64,000 bases of DNA from Winogradskyella sp. UBA3174 (GTDB taxonomy: Bacteria > Bacteroidota > Bacteroidia > Flavobacteriales > Flavobacteriaceae). Both the position numbers and the translations under genes were made by a program. Positions 17,768 to 27,654 of the stretch are shown here, piece by piece. Each line of letters starts with the position of its first letter. The stretch's first letter is position 1. The DNA is taken from positions 28,991-92,990 of the forward strand of contig NZ_DEXW01000057.1 of the NCBI RefSeq assembly GCF_002364335.1, given 5' to 3'. The notes below the pieces were generated by a model that saw only the letters and a list, made by a program, of their open reading frames with translations, made no database searches and was not told the DNA's origin.

Positions 17768-20700
17768 CTAATTCTTAATAAATTTCTTTGTAAGTATCTC
17801 ATCTCCATCATTTACTTTAATAAAGTAAATACCTCCGTCTAGTTTACCTACACTTATTTTTCCTTCAGATTTACCTTTAAGAACAGTTTTTCCAAGAATA
17901 TCAATGATGGTATAATTGAAACTTTCTAAACTTGTTACTTTAACATTCAATATATCACCTTTTACAGGATTTGGATAAATGTTTAAATCAATTTCTGAAA
18001 TCTCAGGAGAATCACCATAGCCAACTATTTCTAGTTTGTCTTTCGTTCCTCTTGAAGTAGCACTAATACCTGTTATTATAACCTGATCTATAAATATTTG
18101 ATCTTGATTACCTGAGGCATCATTTTGAAATCTAAATCCTGAATTCACTGCAAAATTATATTGCGCTGGCGTAATTGAAACTGTCGCATTGTAAAATGTA
18201 TTGTTTTCTATATCTACACCTCTTGTCCATGTTTGCAGAGTATTCCAAGTAGAGCCATCAAAGAATCGTAACCAAAAGTCTTCCCCGTTTTCCATACTAA
18301 ATACATAGAAATGAAAATCAACTTCAATTTCTGTAAATGGTATCACATCAATATTAGATAACGTCATAGATGAAGCCACCCCAGAATTATCTCTAATTCT
18401 CACAGAGAAGTTACCTTCAAAAGAATTTGCAGATTGTACTCTTGCACAATCGTTTCCACCGTCAGCCCATCCGTCTAATCCAGTTTCAAAATAACCTTCA
18501 TTTAAAACAACATTAGAAGCACTACAAGGTTGACACGATGAACCACCACAATCAACTCCTGTTTCATTACCATTTTGAATACCATCATTACATGTTGCAG
18601 CATCAGGTTCTAATAACTGAACATCATCTATTGCAATATCTGCTTGCCAAGTGCTACCAACAAAACGATTAAATCTTAATTGAATATTACTACCTGCATA
18701 AGCTGATATATCTAAATCTACGGTTAACCATTGATTGCCTTGGTTACCTGTTTGACTCCATAAACTTGTCCATGAAGAACCATCATCGTCAGAAACTTCT
18801 AACGCTATAGATCCTATGTCTGCTGCACCAAACATGTGGTACTTAAAGCTAAATATTGGATTTGTTAATGACCCCAAATTAAAACAAGGAGATGTAATAA
18901 TTGCTCTCTTATCTGGATAACCAGTACCTTGTACAGAAGCCTCAACAAAAATATAATCTGATCCCTGTACAGCACTTGTAGGTCCTGTTCCTGCAGACGG
19001 CGTTCCTGCATCGTCAACTAACCAATTTAAATCATCCATTGTAGATTGTGACCAAGCACCAATAGAGCCTTCAAAACCTTCTGTATAAGGATATGAAGAG
19101 ACAGCACTGACACATCCTGAAGATGGATCAGAAACATTAACTGTTCTTATAACTGCTGCTGCTGCATTGCCTGCAGAATCACTTACATTGTAAGTTACAG
19201 CATAAGCACCTGCATTATTTGTATTTACTGATCCCGCAATAACTATACTAGATGTTAAATTACCATCTAAATTATCTGTTGCTGTTGCGCCTTGTTCATT
19301 ATAAGTGTCACCAACTAATAAATTAACAGTAGACGAGCCAACCAAAACAATTACTGGTGGTGAAGTGTCTGCATTTACGCTTACTGTTCTTGTGACTTGA
19401 TTTGCAGCATTACCTGTTGCATCACTGACATTATAATTAACAAAATAAGTACCAGCAATAGCTGTATCAATAAAACCTGTAATTAAGATGTTAGAACTAA
19501 TATCACCATCTAAATTATCTGTTGCTGTTGCTCCTAATTCATTATAGGCATCGCCTACATTTAAATTAATTACTGATGCTCCTATCAATGTTATAACTGG
19601 TGCCGTTGAATCTGCATTAACTACTATTGTCCTTATAACTTCGCTAGCGTTATTGCCAGCAGCATCACTTACATTGTATGTTACAACATAAGACCCAACT
19701 GAATTTGTATTAACTGTATCACCTCCTGTTACAATGCTAGGTGTTAAATCACCATCTATATTATCTGTAGCCGTTGCACCTTGTTCTACGTAATTACTAC
19801 CAAGTTCTAAACTTAAGTTTGAAGCTCCGTTTAATGAAATAACTGGTGCTTCAGTATCTGGTCCATTACCTTCAATAATAATAGTATAGTCCTCGACTTC
19901 ACCGTACTGAAATGTCTCACATGCCGTTGGTAAAGCATTATATTTCATTGATACTCTCATTCGAGTTGAATTTTCTACAGCACTTGATGGCACGGTAAAA
20001 CTTCCACTCACTGGAGTAACTTGTGTTGGCGCTTGTGTAAATACTTGCTCGCCTGCATCCGTAAAGTCTCCGTCTTTGTTATAATCTATCCAAACAGAAT
20101 AAGCCTCATTATAAACGGTGCCATTCCAAGTTGGAGTAACAGAGATTGTATACTGAGTATCTTTAGTAAGCGTTGTAGAAACACCTGTGAAATCTGAGTA
20201 AAATTGTGCTCCAGAACTATTATCTATTGTGTTTAACTGAACTCTACTTATAAATTCATCATTTATATTTGTACTTGTAGAAGTACAATAATTTAATTGT
20301 AATTCTGTAGTCGTAAAGTTTACAGAACTACTATATGCTGAATTTGAACCTCCAGAACATTTGCTTCTTACCTGAGCTTCATATTGTGTTAAAGCAGTTA
20401 AGCCATTTAAACTAGAAGAAATACCTGTTACAGCATTAGTCGTCCAAGTTGTTGTACCAACTTCACGATATCTTAAATCGTAAGATGATCCAGATACAGC
20501 ATCCCAACTTAAAGTCGCAGAATTTGTAGATACGTTTGAAACGAGTATACTTGTTGGGACATCAGTATTACAGACAACTGGTGCTCCGATAGTAAAGTTA
20601 GAATTAGAAATATCGAAGAAAATATTATTAGCTCCTCTAACCATAATTCTGTTCTGGTTACCTTCGCTATTTGGAACAACAATATCATGTGAACCATCAT

Positions 20701-22504
20701 TTGGTACACCAGATGCTAATGAGATAGAATAGGTATCGCCTCCATCTGTAGATAAGAAAATGTCTACGTTTAAAGTATTAACTCCATTTCCAGTGGTTCC
20801 GGCAACATTCCAAGTTACAGTTTGCGACGTACCTGCATTCCAAGTTACATTTGTATTTGGTGCGTTAACCACAAAAGGGCCAGCTGTACCATTAACTGTA
20901 ACTATCATATCATCACTATTATTTGTTCCACCACCTGCTTGATTATCTCTTACTGTAAGTCTGAAATTTAAATTTCTAGCTACATTAGGTACTGCTTCCC
21001 ATTGCCAAGATGTTGACCCAGATTTAATAGTAGACAATCTTGGAAAATAACGATTGGTTTCTGTTGATGGATTAAATGATCTAAAAGCAACACCCGAAGT
21101 CGCATTAATACTTGGGTTAGTTGACGCAGCGTTATTCTCATCATATTGTTCCCAACAATATGATAATGCATCACCACTATCTGCATCAGTTGCAGAACCA
21201 TCTAATACAAATGCTGTGCCTCTTGGAATCGTGTAATTTAATCCTGCATTAACTACAGGAACGTTATTCCCTGTATTTGTATTTGTTTGACAAGATGTTG
21301 TTTTAATATAATTTGTTATCTGTTCAATTGATCTTGCATGAAAATATGGGTCGCTATTATTCTGCACATCAGTCGCACCTGTAATACCAGCATAACCCAT
21401 AATTGTAGAACCACTTCCTGGTTCCATTTGCGCGTTAGCCCCTTCATTTCCACCAAAAGTCCAAGTATGGTTTCCACCAAATTGGTGTCCCATTTCGTGT
21501 GCTACGTAATCTACATCAAATGGATCCCCTTCAGGAACAACGTGAGATGTCCAACCACTTCCTTTTTGATTGTTAACACAAACACAACCAATACAACCTG
21601 CGTTACCGTTATTTTGAAGATTAGCGAATAAATGACCAATATCGTAATTAGCCTCTCCTATAACACTAGTTAATGTGTTTTGTAATTGTGAATTATAACC
21701 ACTCGTCGTATTACCATAAGGATCTGAAGTTGTACTTGTATAAATAACATCATCAGTAGTTGCTATTAATTGTAATGTTAGATTAAAATCTGTTTCATAA
21801 ATTCCATTAACACGAGTCATTGTAGTATTCATAGCGGCTAAAGCTTGTGCTTTACTTCCTCCATGATACTGTGTGTATTCGCCAGTTGCAGAAATCGCCA
21901 ATCTATATGTTCTTAATAAAGAGTCATCTGCGTTCTTCATTGAAATGCCACTATTAACTTTTCGATTAAGTTGCTCTGTTACTTGACATTCGAAATCGTC
22001 ATTAAAATTTGTTCTATTCTTTCTATTAAAGACAATATGAACATTAGAACCATTACTAACAGGGTCTATAAATGTACTCGATCCGTCATTAGATAGAATC
22101 ATAGCACTTAATCCGTTTGGAGATAAACTAAACCTTAAAACTAAAGAGGGGTCATCTATACCTTGGCCAGCATAGGATCTAATTTCAGGGTATCTTGCCT
22201 GTAATTCAGGATGCATCGTAGAGGCTTCTTTTATGGAAAAACGTTCTAATTTCCCATTATAATTAGGAATAGTAATAATAACATTAGAAGGTCTTCTGAA
22301 ATTATTTCGTTTTGGAGCTGACTGTAATTGCTGTTTTAATGCATTTACATTTAAGCTAAAAAGATGAAATTCTTTTAGGTTTTTGTGGTTAGGCTTAGAT
22401 AAGGAGCTTAGGGATGTTGTCTCTTTTTTCCAAAATTGTTTGCCTTGAGAAAACAGCAAACCTGAACTCATACAAACGATGAGCAACAATAATTTTATTT
22501 TCAT
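17768..22504 (-). CDS. T9SS cargo: reprolysin-like zinc metallopeptidase with FN3, GEVED and Ig-like repeats
   Basis: 1578 residues. Order: signal peptide (ends near FSQ20), prodomain to ~195, M12B/reprolysin-like catalytic domain (~199-415) with HEMGHQFGGNH at 336-346, a cadherin/Ig-like block, a fibronectin III domain (SATLSWDAVSGSSYDLRYRE), a GEVED domain ending in GEVEDYTI, three ~80-residue DUF5011/HYR-type repeats, an adhesin-like (MAM/cleaved-adhesin) jelly roll, a C-rich NGNETGVDCGGSSC linker, a second jelly roll, and a type A T9SS sorting domain (LNIYPNPVKGD ... GIYFIKVNDGDEILTKKFIK). It should be exported by Sec, cross the outer membrane by T9SS and be surface-anchored or released. 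Likely a degradative extracellular protease. Confidence 0.92.
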   Translation of the reverse strand: MKIKLLLLIVCMSSGLLFSQGKQFWKKETTSLSSLSKPNHKNLKEFHLFSLNVNALKQQLQSAPKRNNFRRPSNVIITIPNYNGKLERFSIKEASTMHPELQARYPEIRSYAGQGIDDPSLVLRFSLSPNGLSAMILSNDGSSTFIDPVSNGSNVHIVFNRKNRTNFNDDFECQVTEQLNRKVNSGISMKNADDSLLRTYRLAISATGEYTQYHGGSKAQALAAMNTTMTRVNGIYETDFNLTLQLIATTDDVIYTSTTSDPYGNTTSGYNSQLQNTLTSVIGEANYDIGHLFANLQNNGNAGCIGCVCVNNQKGSGWTSHVVPEGDPFDVDYVAHEMGHQFGGNHTWTFGGNEGANAQMEPGSGSTIMGYAGITGATDVQNNSDPYFHARSIEQITNYIKTTSCQTNTNTGNNVPVVNAGLNYTIPRGTAFVLDGSATDADSGDALSYCWEQYDENNAASTNPSINATSGVAFRSFNPSTETNRYFPRLSTIKSGSTSWQWEAVPNVARNLNFRLTVRDNQAGGGTNNSDDMIVTVNGTAGPFVVNAPNTNVTWNAGTSQTVTWNVAGTTGNGVNTLNVDIFLSTDGGDTYSISLASGVPNDGSHDIVVPNSEGNQNRIMVRGANNIFFDISNSNFTIGAPVVCNTDVPTSILVSNVSTNSATLSWDAVSGSSYDLRYREVGTTTWTTNAVTGISSSLNGLTALTQYEAQVRSKCSGGSNSAYSSSVNFTTTELQLNYCTSTSTNINDEFISRVQLNTIDNSSGAQFYSDFTGVSTTLTKDTQYTISVTPTWNGTVYNEAYSVWIDYNKDGDFTDAGEQVFTQAPTQVTPVSGSFTVPSSAVENSTRMRVSMKYNALPTACETFQYGEVEDYTIIIEGNGPDTEAPVISLNGASNLSLELGSNYVEQGATATDNIDGDLTPSIVTGGDTVNTNSVGSYVVTYNVSDAAGNNASEVIRTIVVNADSTAPVITLIGASVINLNVGDAYNELGATATDNLDGDISSNILITGFIDTAIAGTYFVNYNVSDATGNAANQVTRTVSVNADTSPPVIVLVGSSTVNLLVGDTYNEQGATATDNLDGNLTSSIVIAGSVNTNNAGAYAVTYNVSDSAGNAAAAVIRTVNVSDPSSGCVSAVSSYPYTEGFEGSIGAWSQSTMDDLNWLVDDAGTPSAGTGPTSAVQGSDYIFVEASVQGTGYPDKRAIITSPCFNLGSLTNPIFSFKYHMFGAADIGSIALEVSDDDGSSWTSLWSQTGNQGNQWLTVDLDISAYAGSNIQLRFNRFVGSTWQADIAIDDVQLLEPDAATCNDGIQNGNETGVDCGGSSCQPCSASNVVLNEGYFETGLDGWADGGNDCARVQSANSFEGNFSVRIRDNSGVASSMTLSNIDVIPFTEIEVDFHFYVFSMENGEDFWLRFFDGSTWNTLQTWTRGVDIENNTFYNATVSITPAQYNFAVNSGFRFQNDASGNQDQIFIDQVIITGISATSRGTKDKLEIVGYGDSPEISEIDLNIYPNPVKGDILNVKVTSLESFNYTIIDILGKTVLKGKSEGKISVGKLDGGIYFIKVNDGDEILTKKFIKN
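19133..19857 (-). repeat. Three tandem DUF5011/HYR-type repeats within the protease gene
   Basis: Three ~240-bp in-gene repeats, each encoding ~80 residues with the pattern P-V-I-x-L-x-G-x-S ... E-x-G-A-T-A-T-D-N-x-D-G ... Y-x-V-x-Y-N-V-S-D-x-x-G-N. They are diverged from one another at the protein level but clearly related, and act as spacer or adhesion modules on secreted enzymes. Confidence 0.85.
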
Positions 22505-22602
22505 AATGTTTAGGTTAATTAATTAATAGCTTGCCTGAAATTAGATATTTTTAGAGTACCATTTCTTTTAACTCCTCTTTAACTTTCTTAAATATGAAAA
22601 TA

Positions 22603-22617
22603 TGCGGAAATACCGTA
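22603..22617. promoter_or_regulatory. Candidate operator TGCGG-N5-CCGTA upstream of the reprolysin-like gene
   Basis: 5-bp inverted arms with one mismatch, about 100 nt before the ATG at 22504. It is the only GC-rich symmetric patch in an otherwise AT-rich 205-bp spacer, which suggests a regulator site. The regulator is unknown. Confidence 0.3.
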
Positions 22618-22662
22618 ATTGAAAGTAGGAATTGATTTACCTGCTTTCAATTATGTCCATAA

Positions 22663-22689
22663 AAAAGCTCAGAACACATCTGAGCTTTT
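22663..22689 (-). terminator. Rho-independent terminator of the M14 protease gene
   Basis: Perfect 11-bp arms AAAAGCTCAGA / TCTGAGCTTTT with an ACACA loop, 21 nt past the stop codon at 22710; on the minus strand a T-run follows. Confidence 0.88.
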
Positions 22690-22709
22690 ATAAGTTTATA
22701 TTAATTTAA

Positions 22710-25700
22710 TTATTTGATAATCAATTTTTTAGTAATCCCATAGGAGCTATTAGATAATTGCACCAAGTAAACCCCTGCACTGTAACCATTTGTACTTACG
22801 CTATTTGTAATAGTGTTAGTATTTAAATTATTTCTTAGGATTTCTCTACCTTGAATATCATATAACGTTAATAATGTTGCATCATTTAATTGACCTCTAA
22901 CTATTATTTCCTTACGATCAGAATTGTTATAAACTTGAATATTATCTAAATCAGAGTCACCAACCGATAAAACGTTAGCATCAAATCTTAAGTAAAAACG
23001 TCCAGTATCAGATAAATCTGTAGCAGCAGTAAACGTGTATTCTGATGTATTTAAAAGCGTAAATGTATTTGTTAACGCATCCTCTAAATATATATTGTGG
23101 TTTAAACTACTGTTTACAAGACTAATTGTTACTTGCACTCCTTGACCCAAGTTAACACCTAATGGAATAATAGGATTATTACTTATGTCTGAAGAACTAA
23201 TGGCTTGTATAGCCAAGTCTGTTCCTGTATTGTTCTCTACTAATTCTGAATAGATTGAAAAATCTGTTGGTGCACCGTCAAAATGACTTGCATCATAACC
23301 TAAATCTAATCCTAAAGTTGCACTATCAGTAAAATAAACATCTGTGCTAAAATTTGAATTACTAGAGGTCATTAAAAGTGTACCATGCTCAACAGGGTTT
23401 GTTGTCCTTCCTGCAATAAAATCATCTGATGAACCAGCTGCTCGCATTGAAGGTGTAAATGATACTGAACCACCACCATCTTTAGATGAAACGAAGAACC
23501 CTTGTCCTGGTGTAATTAATGTATTTGGGTTGGCATCTGCATAAGCTAAATTCCAAATTGTCCAATAACTTCCATTTGAAGCATCAGAGTCATAACCATA
23601 TACTGCTACACTTTCAGAATCAAACTCTGATATATTAGCAAGAATGAAATCTTCTAATTTAATATAAGAAGGATATGGATTCCCTATAAGGTTCCATACT
23701 TCATACACAGTTCCTGTTTTAAAAATTGGTACATTTAAATTACCTGTAGTTGCAGAACCTGTAAATGTAAATATTTGATTTGCATCTATTGAAGCTACTC
23801 TGTAGCCTTTACCAGCTTCGAGGGGTGTAGTTTCAGTGTTAGAAAATGTAAGATAGTCACTTACTGACTTGTCAAAAGGACCAAATAAATATAAGGTCTC
23901 TGTAGGGTTAGCTAAAACATTTGTATTGTTAGAAAGAAAATCAACAAAACTCTCTCCACTAAATGGTGGAGAAACTAAATCATTTCTATTGGTATTAGAA
24001 TTAACATAACGATTATACTTTAAGTCTCCTGAAGCAGAACCTTCTAATAATAAGCTTGAAAATTCATTTGAATCTGAATTCATAATAAACTCACCATTAT
24101 TAATAATATTTCCATTTACTGTAATAGCATTTGCTTTGTTAACATTGATTTCTGCACCAGTATTAACTGTAATATTATTTATACTAATGTTGGTGTTTGC
24201 ATTATAGATTCCATCTAAAATCATTGTATTTAATAAACCTGTTGAACCATTTGGTGCATTAGGGTACCAAGTACTACTCGTATATAAAAGACCGTCATAT
24301 AAATAAACATCATAATCCTCAACCTCACCATACTGAAAATCTTCACAAGCATCATCTTGGATTGAACCAGGTGTGCCACTGTATTTCATTAATACACGCA
24401 TTCTTGTATTACCTGTAGCGGCAGAAAGGGGAACTGTAAACGTATCAGATACTGGTGTTGTTTGGTTAGCACCATCTTCTAGTATTTTTTCAGAACCTTC
24501 AAAAGATCCATTTTTATTAAAATCTATCCAAACTGACACAGACTCGTCAAATAAGGATCCGTTCCAAAATTTAGATACAGCAATACTATTGCCAGTACTA
24601 CCTATTTGAATAGGATCAAAAATAGTTGATCCTGTCAAATCTGAATATCCAGAAGTTGTACTCGAAGAAGTATCATTTAAAGTACCATTTAAAGTAACTC
24701 CTCCAATGTATTCGTCTGCAATACTATCACCAATAGCAGTACAATATGTTAAGTCAGTCGTTGTAAAGTTTACTGAAGCACTATAATCAGAAGTTGTAGA
24801 TGTACATCTACTTCTAACTTGTACTTCATAATCTGTTATTTGCTCTAAACCAGTGATTGAATAACTCGCTGCTAGTAAATCTGTAACTTCTACCCATGTA
24901 GGAGACGTTGTTTCACGATATCTTATATCATAAGTTGCAGATGGAATATTATCCCAAGTGATGTCTGCAGTAAATGCTGTTATTGTGTTTGCTGCTAAAC
25001 TAATTGGTATTGATGTAGTACAGGGAATTGCAAGACTTATTACTTTAAAATCGTCAACGTAAAAACCTTCGGCATTTGCACTATAATTTTCAAAAACATT
25101 GTTTGTATCTGATCGCATTCTAAATCTAAAAAGTACATTTGAAGCACCAAAGAATGGTGAATTATTAGAACCATCAATAACAATTTCTTCCATTACCCAA
25201 TTATCCATCTGATCTCCATCATAGATATGACCAGAACTATTATTGCCTTGAAACGCTTCGTTAGTTGCTGACTTTACGACATGATCATTTGTGTCTGCAG
25301 AACTCTTTGGCTTCGTATATTTGCCATTAAGCGTTGTCCAAGTGGTTCCATTAGTAGAGGCTTGAAATTCTATTAAATCAAAATTTCTTTCAATATCCCA
25401 TTTGCTATAAAATTGAACTAAGACCTCGTCCGAATTTGATAAATCAAACCCACTAACTGTGGTCATTGTTTTTGTTGTATTGTTAGCATAAGGTACAGCA
25501 TCACCTGTTCTAAATGCTCTATTCCCAGTATAACCACCAGTACTTGTTCTGTTCCATCCAGTATTATTCCAATCTGAGAAACCTACTTGCGGATCACTAA
25601 ATAATAAAACAGTAGGTTGATAGTATTTTTCTATATCAATTTCATAAAATACACCAGCATCATTAGAAAGTTCTACCTTATATTCTATTTTATCATTTGG

Positions 25701-27422
25701 CTGAATACTAGGGTCTAAAGTTAAAGCAGCGCTAACGTTACGTTGCTCTAGTACTGTCATCCCAGATTGAGCTGACGGTGAAACTATATTTGTAATATTA
25801 GCTGATATTGGTGTAACCATAATTGTAAAATCACTAGCTGTTTGCCCTATACGCTCTATCCCAAAATCTAAATTAGCACTTGTGCTTGAAATATCGCTTT
25901 GAGTTAAATCATGAAATTTAGCATATTGACCACCGTGATAAGCTCCCATTAAAGAAATACGCATAGACCTTTGAGCTATTGGGATTATTGTACTTGGTGT
26001 TGGCCAAAACCATTCACTACCATGTTCTGGTGTTGTAGCTAAGACATTCTTGCCAGAACCTATTGATCCATTACTATCTGCACTACCTCCGAGCATCCAG
26101 TCATCAGCGATACCATTTGATGGAGAAAAAATTGTTGCACCAGAAACATATCTATTATATTTAGTCATATCTGCATGCATCTCGTGCATTTCATCTTCTC
26201 TACCAGATACAAAAGAAGGGTTGCCACCATAAGGATGTGGAATAGAATTCGCAAAAGAATGGTTCCAAATTGCTGTCTTAAAGTTTCTACTTTGCACAAA
26301 TTCTTTTATAATTTGTGTTTCTGGTTCAGATTCTGGAGATGGACCTCTATAAGAATCACTAGATGGTGTTCCAGATGACCCAGTACCTGCTGAACCCCAG
26401 AAATAATCAAAATTTCTATTAATATCTACACCTCGCGTTACAGAAGTATTTCCTGTACCACCTGTATTTGGTCTTAAATTTTTTCGTTGCATTTGTCCTC
26501 CACCAGAATCAATATGCTCATTCCAACGTAATCCGTCTGGATTTACAACAGGTATAAAATATAATTCGTTATTATCCACTAAATTTTTAATAGCAGGATC
26601 CGTATTATAGTTTTCTATAACATACCACATAAAGTACATATTATTCATTAAGGCACTTACCTCCCGAGCATGTATCATTGACGTGAATAACATTTGAGGT
26701 TTAGAACCTTCTACTGTAGAAGACTCGTCACCTGTAATCCTAACATAATACATTGTTTTAGGGTTCCACCTTGTACCTCCCTGACCTGTATATGTTAATC
26801 CATTATTTGAAATTGTACCTGAAGGGTTTCCCCAAGTCGTTATACCTGTAGTAGATGCATCTTGTTTAACTGAAACAATATTTAGACCATTAGATTGTGA
26901 GTAAGATCTCATTTGATCTAACTCAGCTTCCATAGCGTCAACTGTTAGACATCCACCCATTGTTCCTAATTCAAAATTTAAAGGTTTTACCCAATCTTTT
27001 TCATTTAGCTCGTTGTATTGGAGATAATTATCTAAAACAGATGATGAAATAGAAGATTTTTGCTGTGCATCATTTTTTCTACTAGCGATAGTCTTAGCAT
27101 TTTCTAGCTGAGATGCCGACATTGCTGCTGGTAAGTCATTAACAGCTCTTTGATTATAAAACGCTGATACATTGTTAATAACGACAGCGTATGATATGCC
27201 ATTTGCATCTAATATAGATCTATCAACATTTGAAATATCTATACTAAAGCTATTGTTTTTTCCATGTGAAATACCACATTTTAAATCAATACCTTGTTGC
27301 GCAAGAACATTTAAAGCATCTTGACTCGGATTAATAATAGTAATCCTTGAATGAATTTCTTGTGAAAAAGAAGTTTGCACCATTACAAACAATAATGCTA
27401 TTAAGCAGGTGATTTTTCTCAT
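22710..27422 (-). CDS. T9SS cargo: M14 zinc carboxypeptidase with FN3 and GEVED domains
   Basis: 1570 residues. Signal peptide (ends near FSQ21), N-terminal pro-region to ~140, and an M14 peptidase domain (~160-490). Zinc ligands are in HAREVS (His251, Glu254) and NHSF (His388); substrate-binding NRNF is at 335-338 and the general-base region is TTPEHGSEWFWP (464-475). Then come a jelly-roll domain (binding type, ending FYVDDFKVIS), an FN3 domain, a GEVED domain, a long beta-rich region, and a type A T9SS sorting domain (IREIL-like LYDIQGREILRNNL ... GVYLVQLSNSSYGITKKLII). It should trim C-terminal residues from extracellular peptides. It probably works beside the reprolysin-like protein, with which it shares the FN3-GEVED module. 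Confidence 0.92.
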   Translation of the reverse strand: MRKITCLIALLFVMVQTSFSQEIHSRITIINPSQDALNVLAQQGIDLKCGISHGKNNSFSIDISNVDRSILDANGISYAVVINNVSAFYNQRAVNDLPAAMSASQLENAKTIASRKNDAQQKSSISSSVLDNYLQYNELNEKDWVKPLNFELGTMGGCLTVDAMEAELDQMRSYSQSNGLNIVSVKQDASTTGITTWGNPSGTISNNGLTYTGQGGTRWNPKTMYYVRITGDESSTVEGSKPQMLFTSMIHAREVSALMNNMYFMWYVIENYNTDPAIKNLVDNNELYFIPVVNPDGLRWNEHIDSGGGQMQRKNLRPNTGGTGNTSVTRGVDINRNFDYFWGSAGTGSSGTPSSDSYRGPSPESEPETQIIKEFVQSRNFKTAIWNHSFANSIPHPYGGNPSFVSGREDEMHEMHADMTKYNRYVSGATIFSPSNGIADDWMLGGSADSNGSIGSGKNVLATTPEHGSEWFWPTPSTIIPIAQRSMRISLMGAYHGGQYAKFHDLTQSDISSTSANLDFGIERIGQTASDFTIMVTPISANITNIVSPSAQSGMTVLEQRNVSAALTLDPSIQPNDKIEYKVELSNDAGVFYEIDIEKYYQPTVLLFSDPQVGFSDWNNTGWNRTSTGGYTGNRAFRTGDAVPYANNTTKTMTTVSGFDLSNSDEVLVQFYSKWDIERNFDLIEFQASTNGTTWTTLNGKYTKPKSSADTNDHVVKSATNEAFQGNNSSGHIYDGDQMDNWVMEEIVIDGSNNSPFFGASNVLFRFRMRSDTNNVFENYSANAEGFYVDDFKVISLAIPCTTSIPISLAANTITAFTADITWDNIPSATYDIRYRETTSPTWVEVTDLLAASYSITGLEQITDYEVQVRSRCTSTTSDYSASVNFTTTDLTYCTAIGDSIADEYIGGVTLNGTLNDTSSSTTSGYSDLTGSTIFDPIQIGSTGNSIAVSKFWNGSLFDESVSVWIDFNKNGSFEGSEKILEDGANQTTPVSDTFTVPLSAATGNTRMRVLMKYSGTPGSIQDDACEDFQYGEVEDYDVYLYDGLLYTSSTWYPNAPNGSTGLLNTMILDGIYNANTNISINNITVNTGAEINVNKANAITVNGNIINNGEFIMNSDSNEFSSLLLEGSASGDLKYNRYVNSNTNRNDLVSPPFSGESFVDFLSNNTNVLANPTETLYLFGPFDKSVSDYLTFSNTETTPLEAGKGYRVASIDANQIFTFTGSATTGNLNVPIFKTGTVYEVWNLIGNPYPSYIKLEDFILANISEFDSESVAVYGYDSDASNGSYWTIWNLAYADANPNTLITPGQGFFVSSKDGGGSVSFTPSMRAAGSSDDFIAGRTTNPVEHGTLLMTSSNSNFSTDVYFTDSATLGLDLGYDASHFDGAPTDFSIYSELVENNTGTDLAIQAISSSDISNNPIIPLGVNLGQGVQVTISLVNSSLNHNIYLEDALTNTFTLLNTSEYTFTAATDLSDTGRFYLRFDANVLSVGDSDLDNIQVYNNSDRKEIIVRGQLNDATLLTLYDIQGREILRNNLNTNTITNSVSTNGYSAGVYLVQLSNSSYGITKKLIIK

Positions 27423-27475
27423 TAGATTAGGGTTTAATGCATTTTATTAGCGCACTAATATATTATTTAATTCTA

Positions 27476-27515
27476 ATTTTATCCATAAAACGCATAAAAA
27501 ATCGATGAAATGCAT
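27476..27515 (-). promoter_or_regulatory. 20-nt-period direct repeat, copy A (upstream of the M14 gene)
   Basis: On the minus strand two units follow with a 20-nt period: ATGCATTTCATCGAT and ATGCGTTTTATGGAT, matching at 12 of 15 positions. The element ends 54 nt before the ATG at 27422. Spacing of about two helical turns is typical of dimeric response regulators such as LytTR proteins. Related copies are at 29569-29608 and 54111-54150. Confidence 0.45.
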
Positions 27516-27654
27516 AATTAAAAAAACAGTAAAATATTAAATAGCTGATTTTTAGTTATTTATAAAAAAATAGGTTTTGTGATTTTAATGAAATAATAAA
27601 ATAATAGGATACATTTTAACCCTAAGCAATATTCAAAATTGTCTATTTTTACGT

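Noticed and set aside
19133..19857. Regularly spaced repeats as a possible CRISPR array or satellite
   Set aside because: The units are ~240 bp, coding and diverged, and match DUF5011/HYR-type protein repeats.
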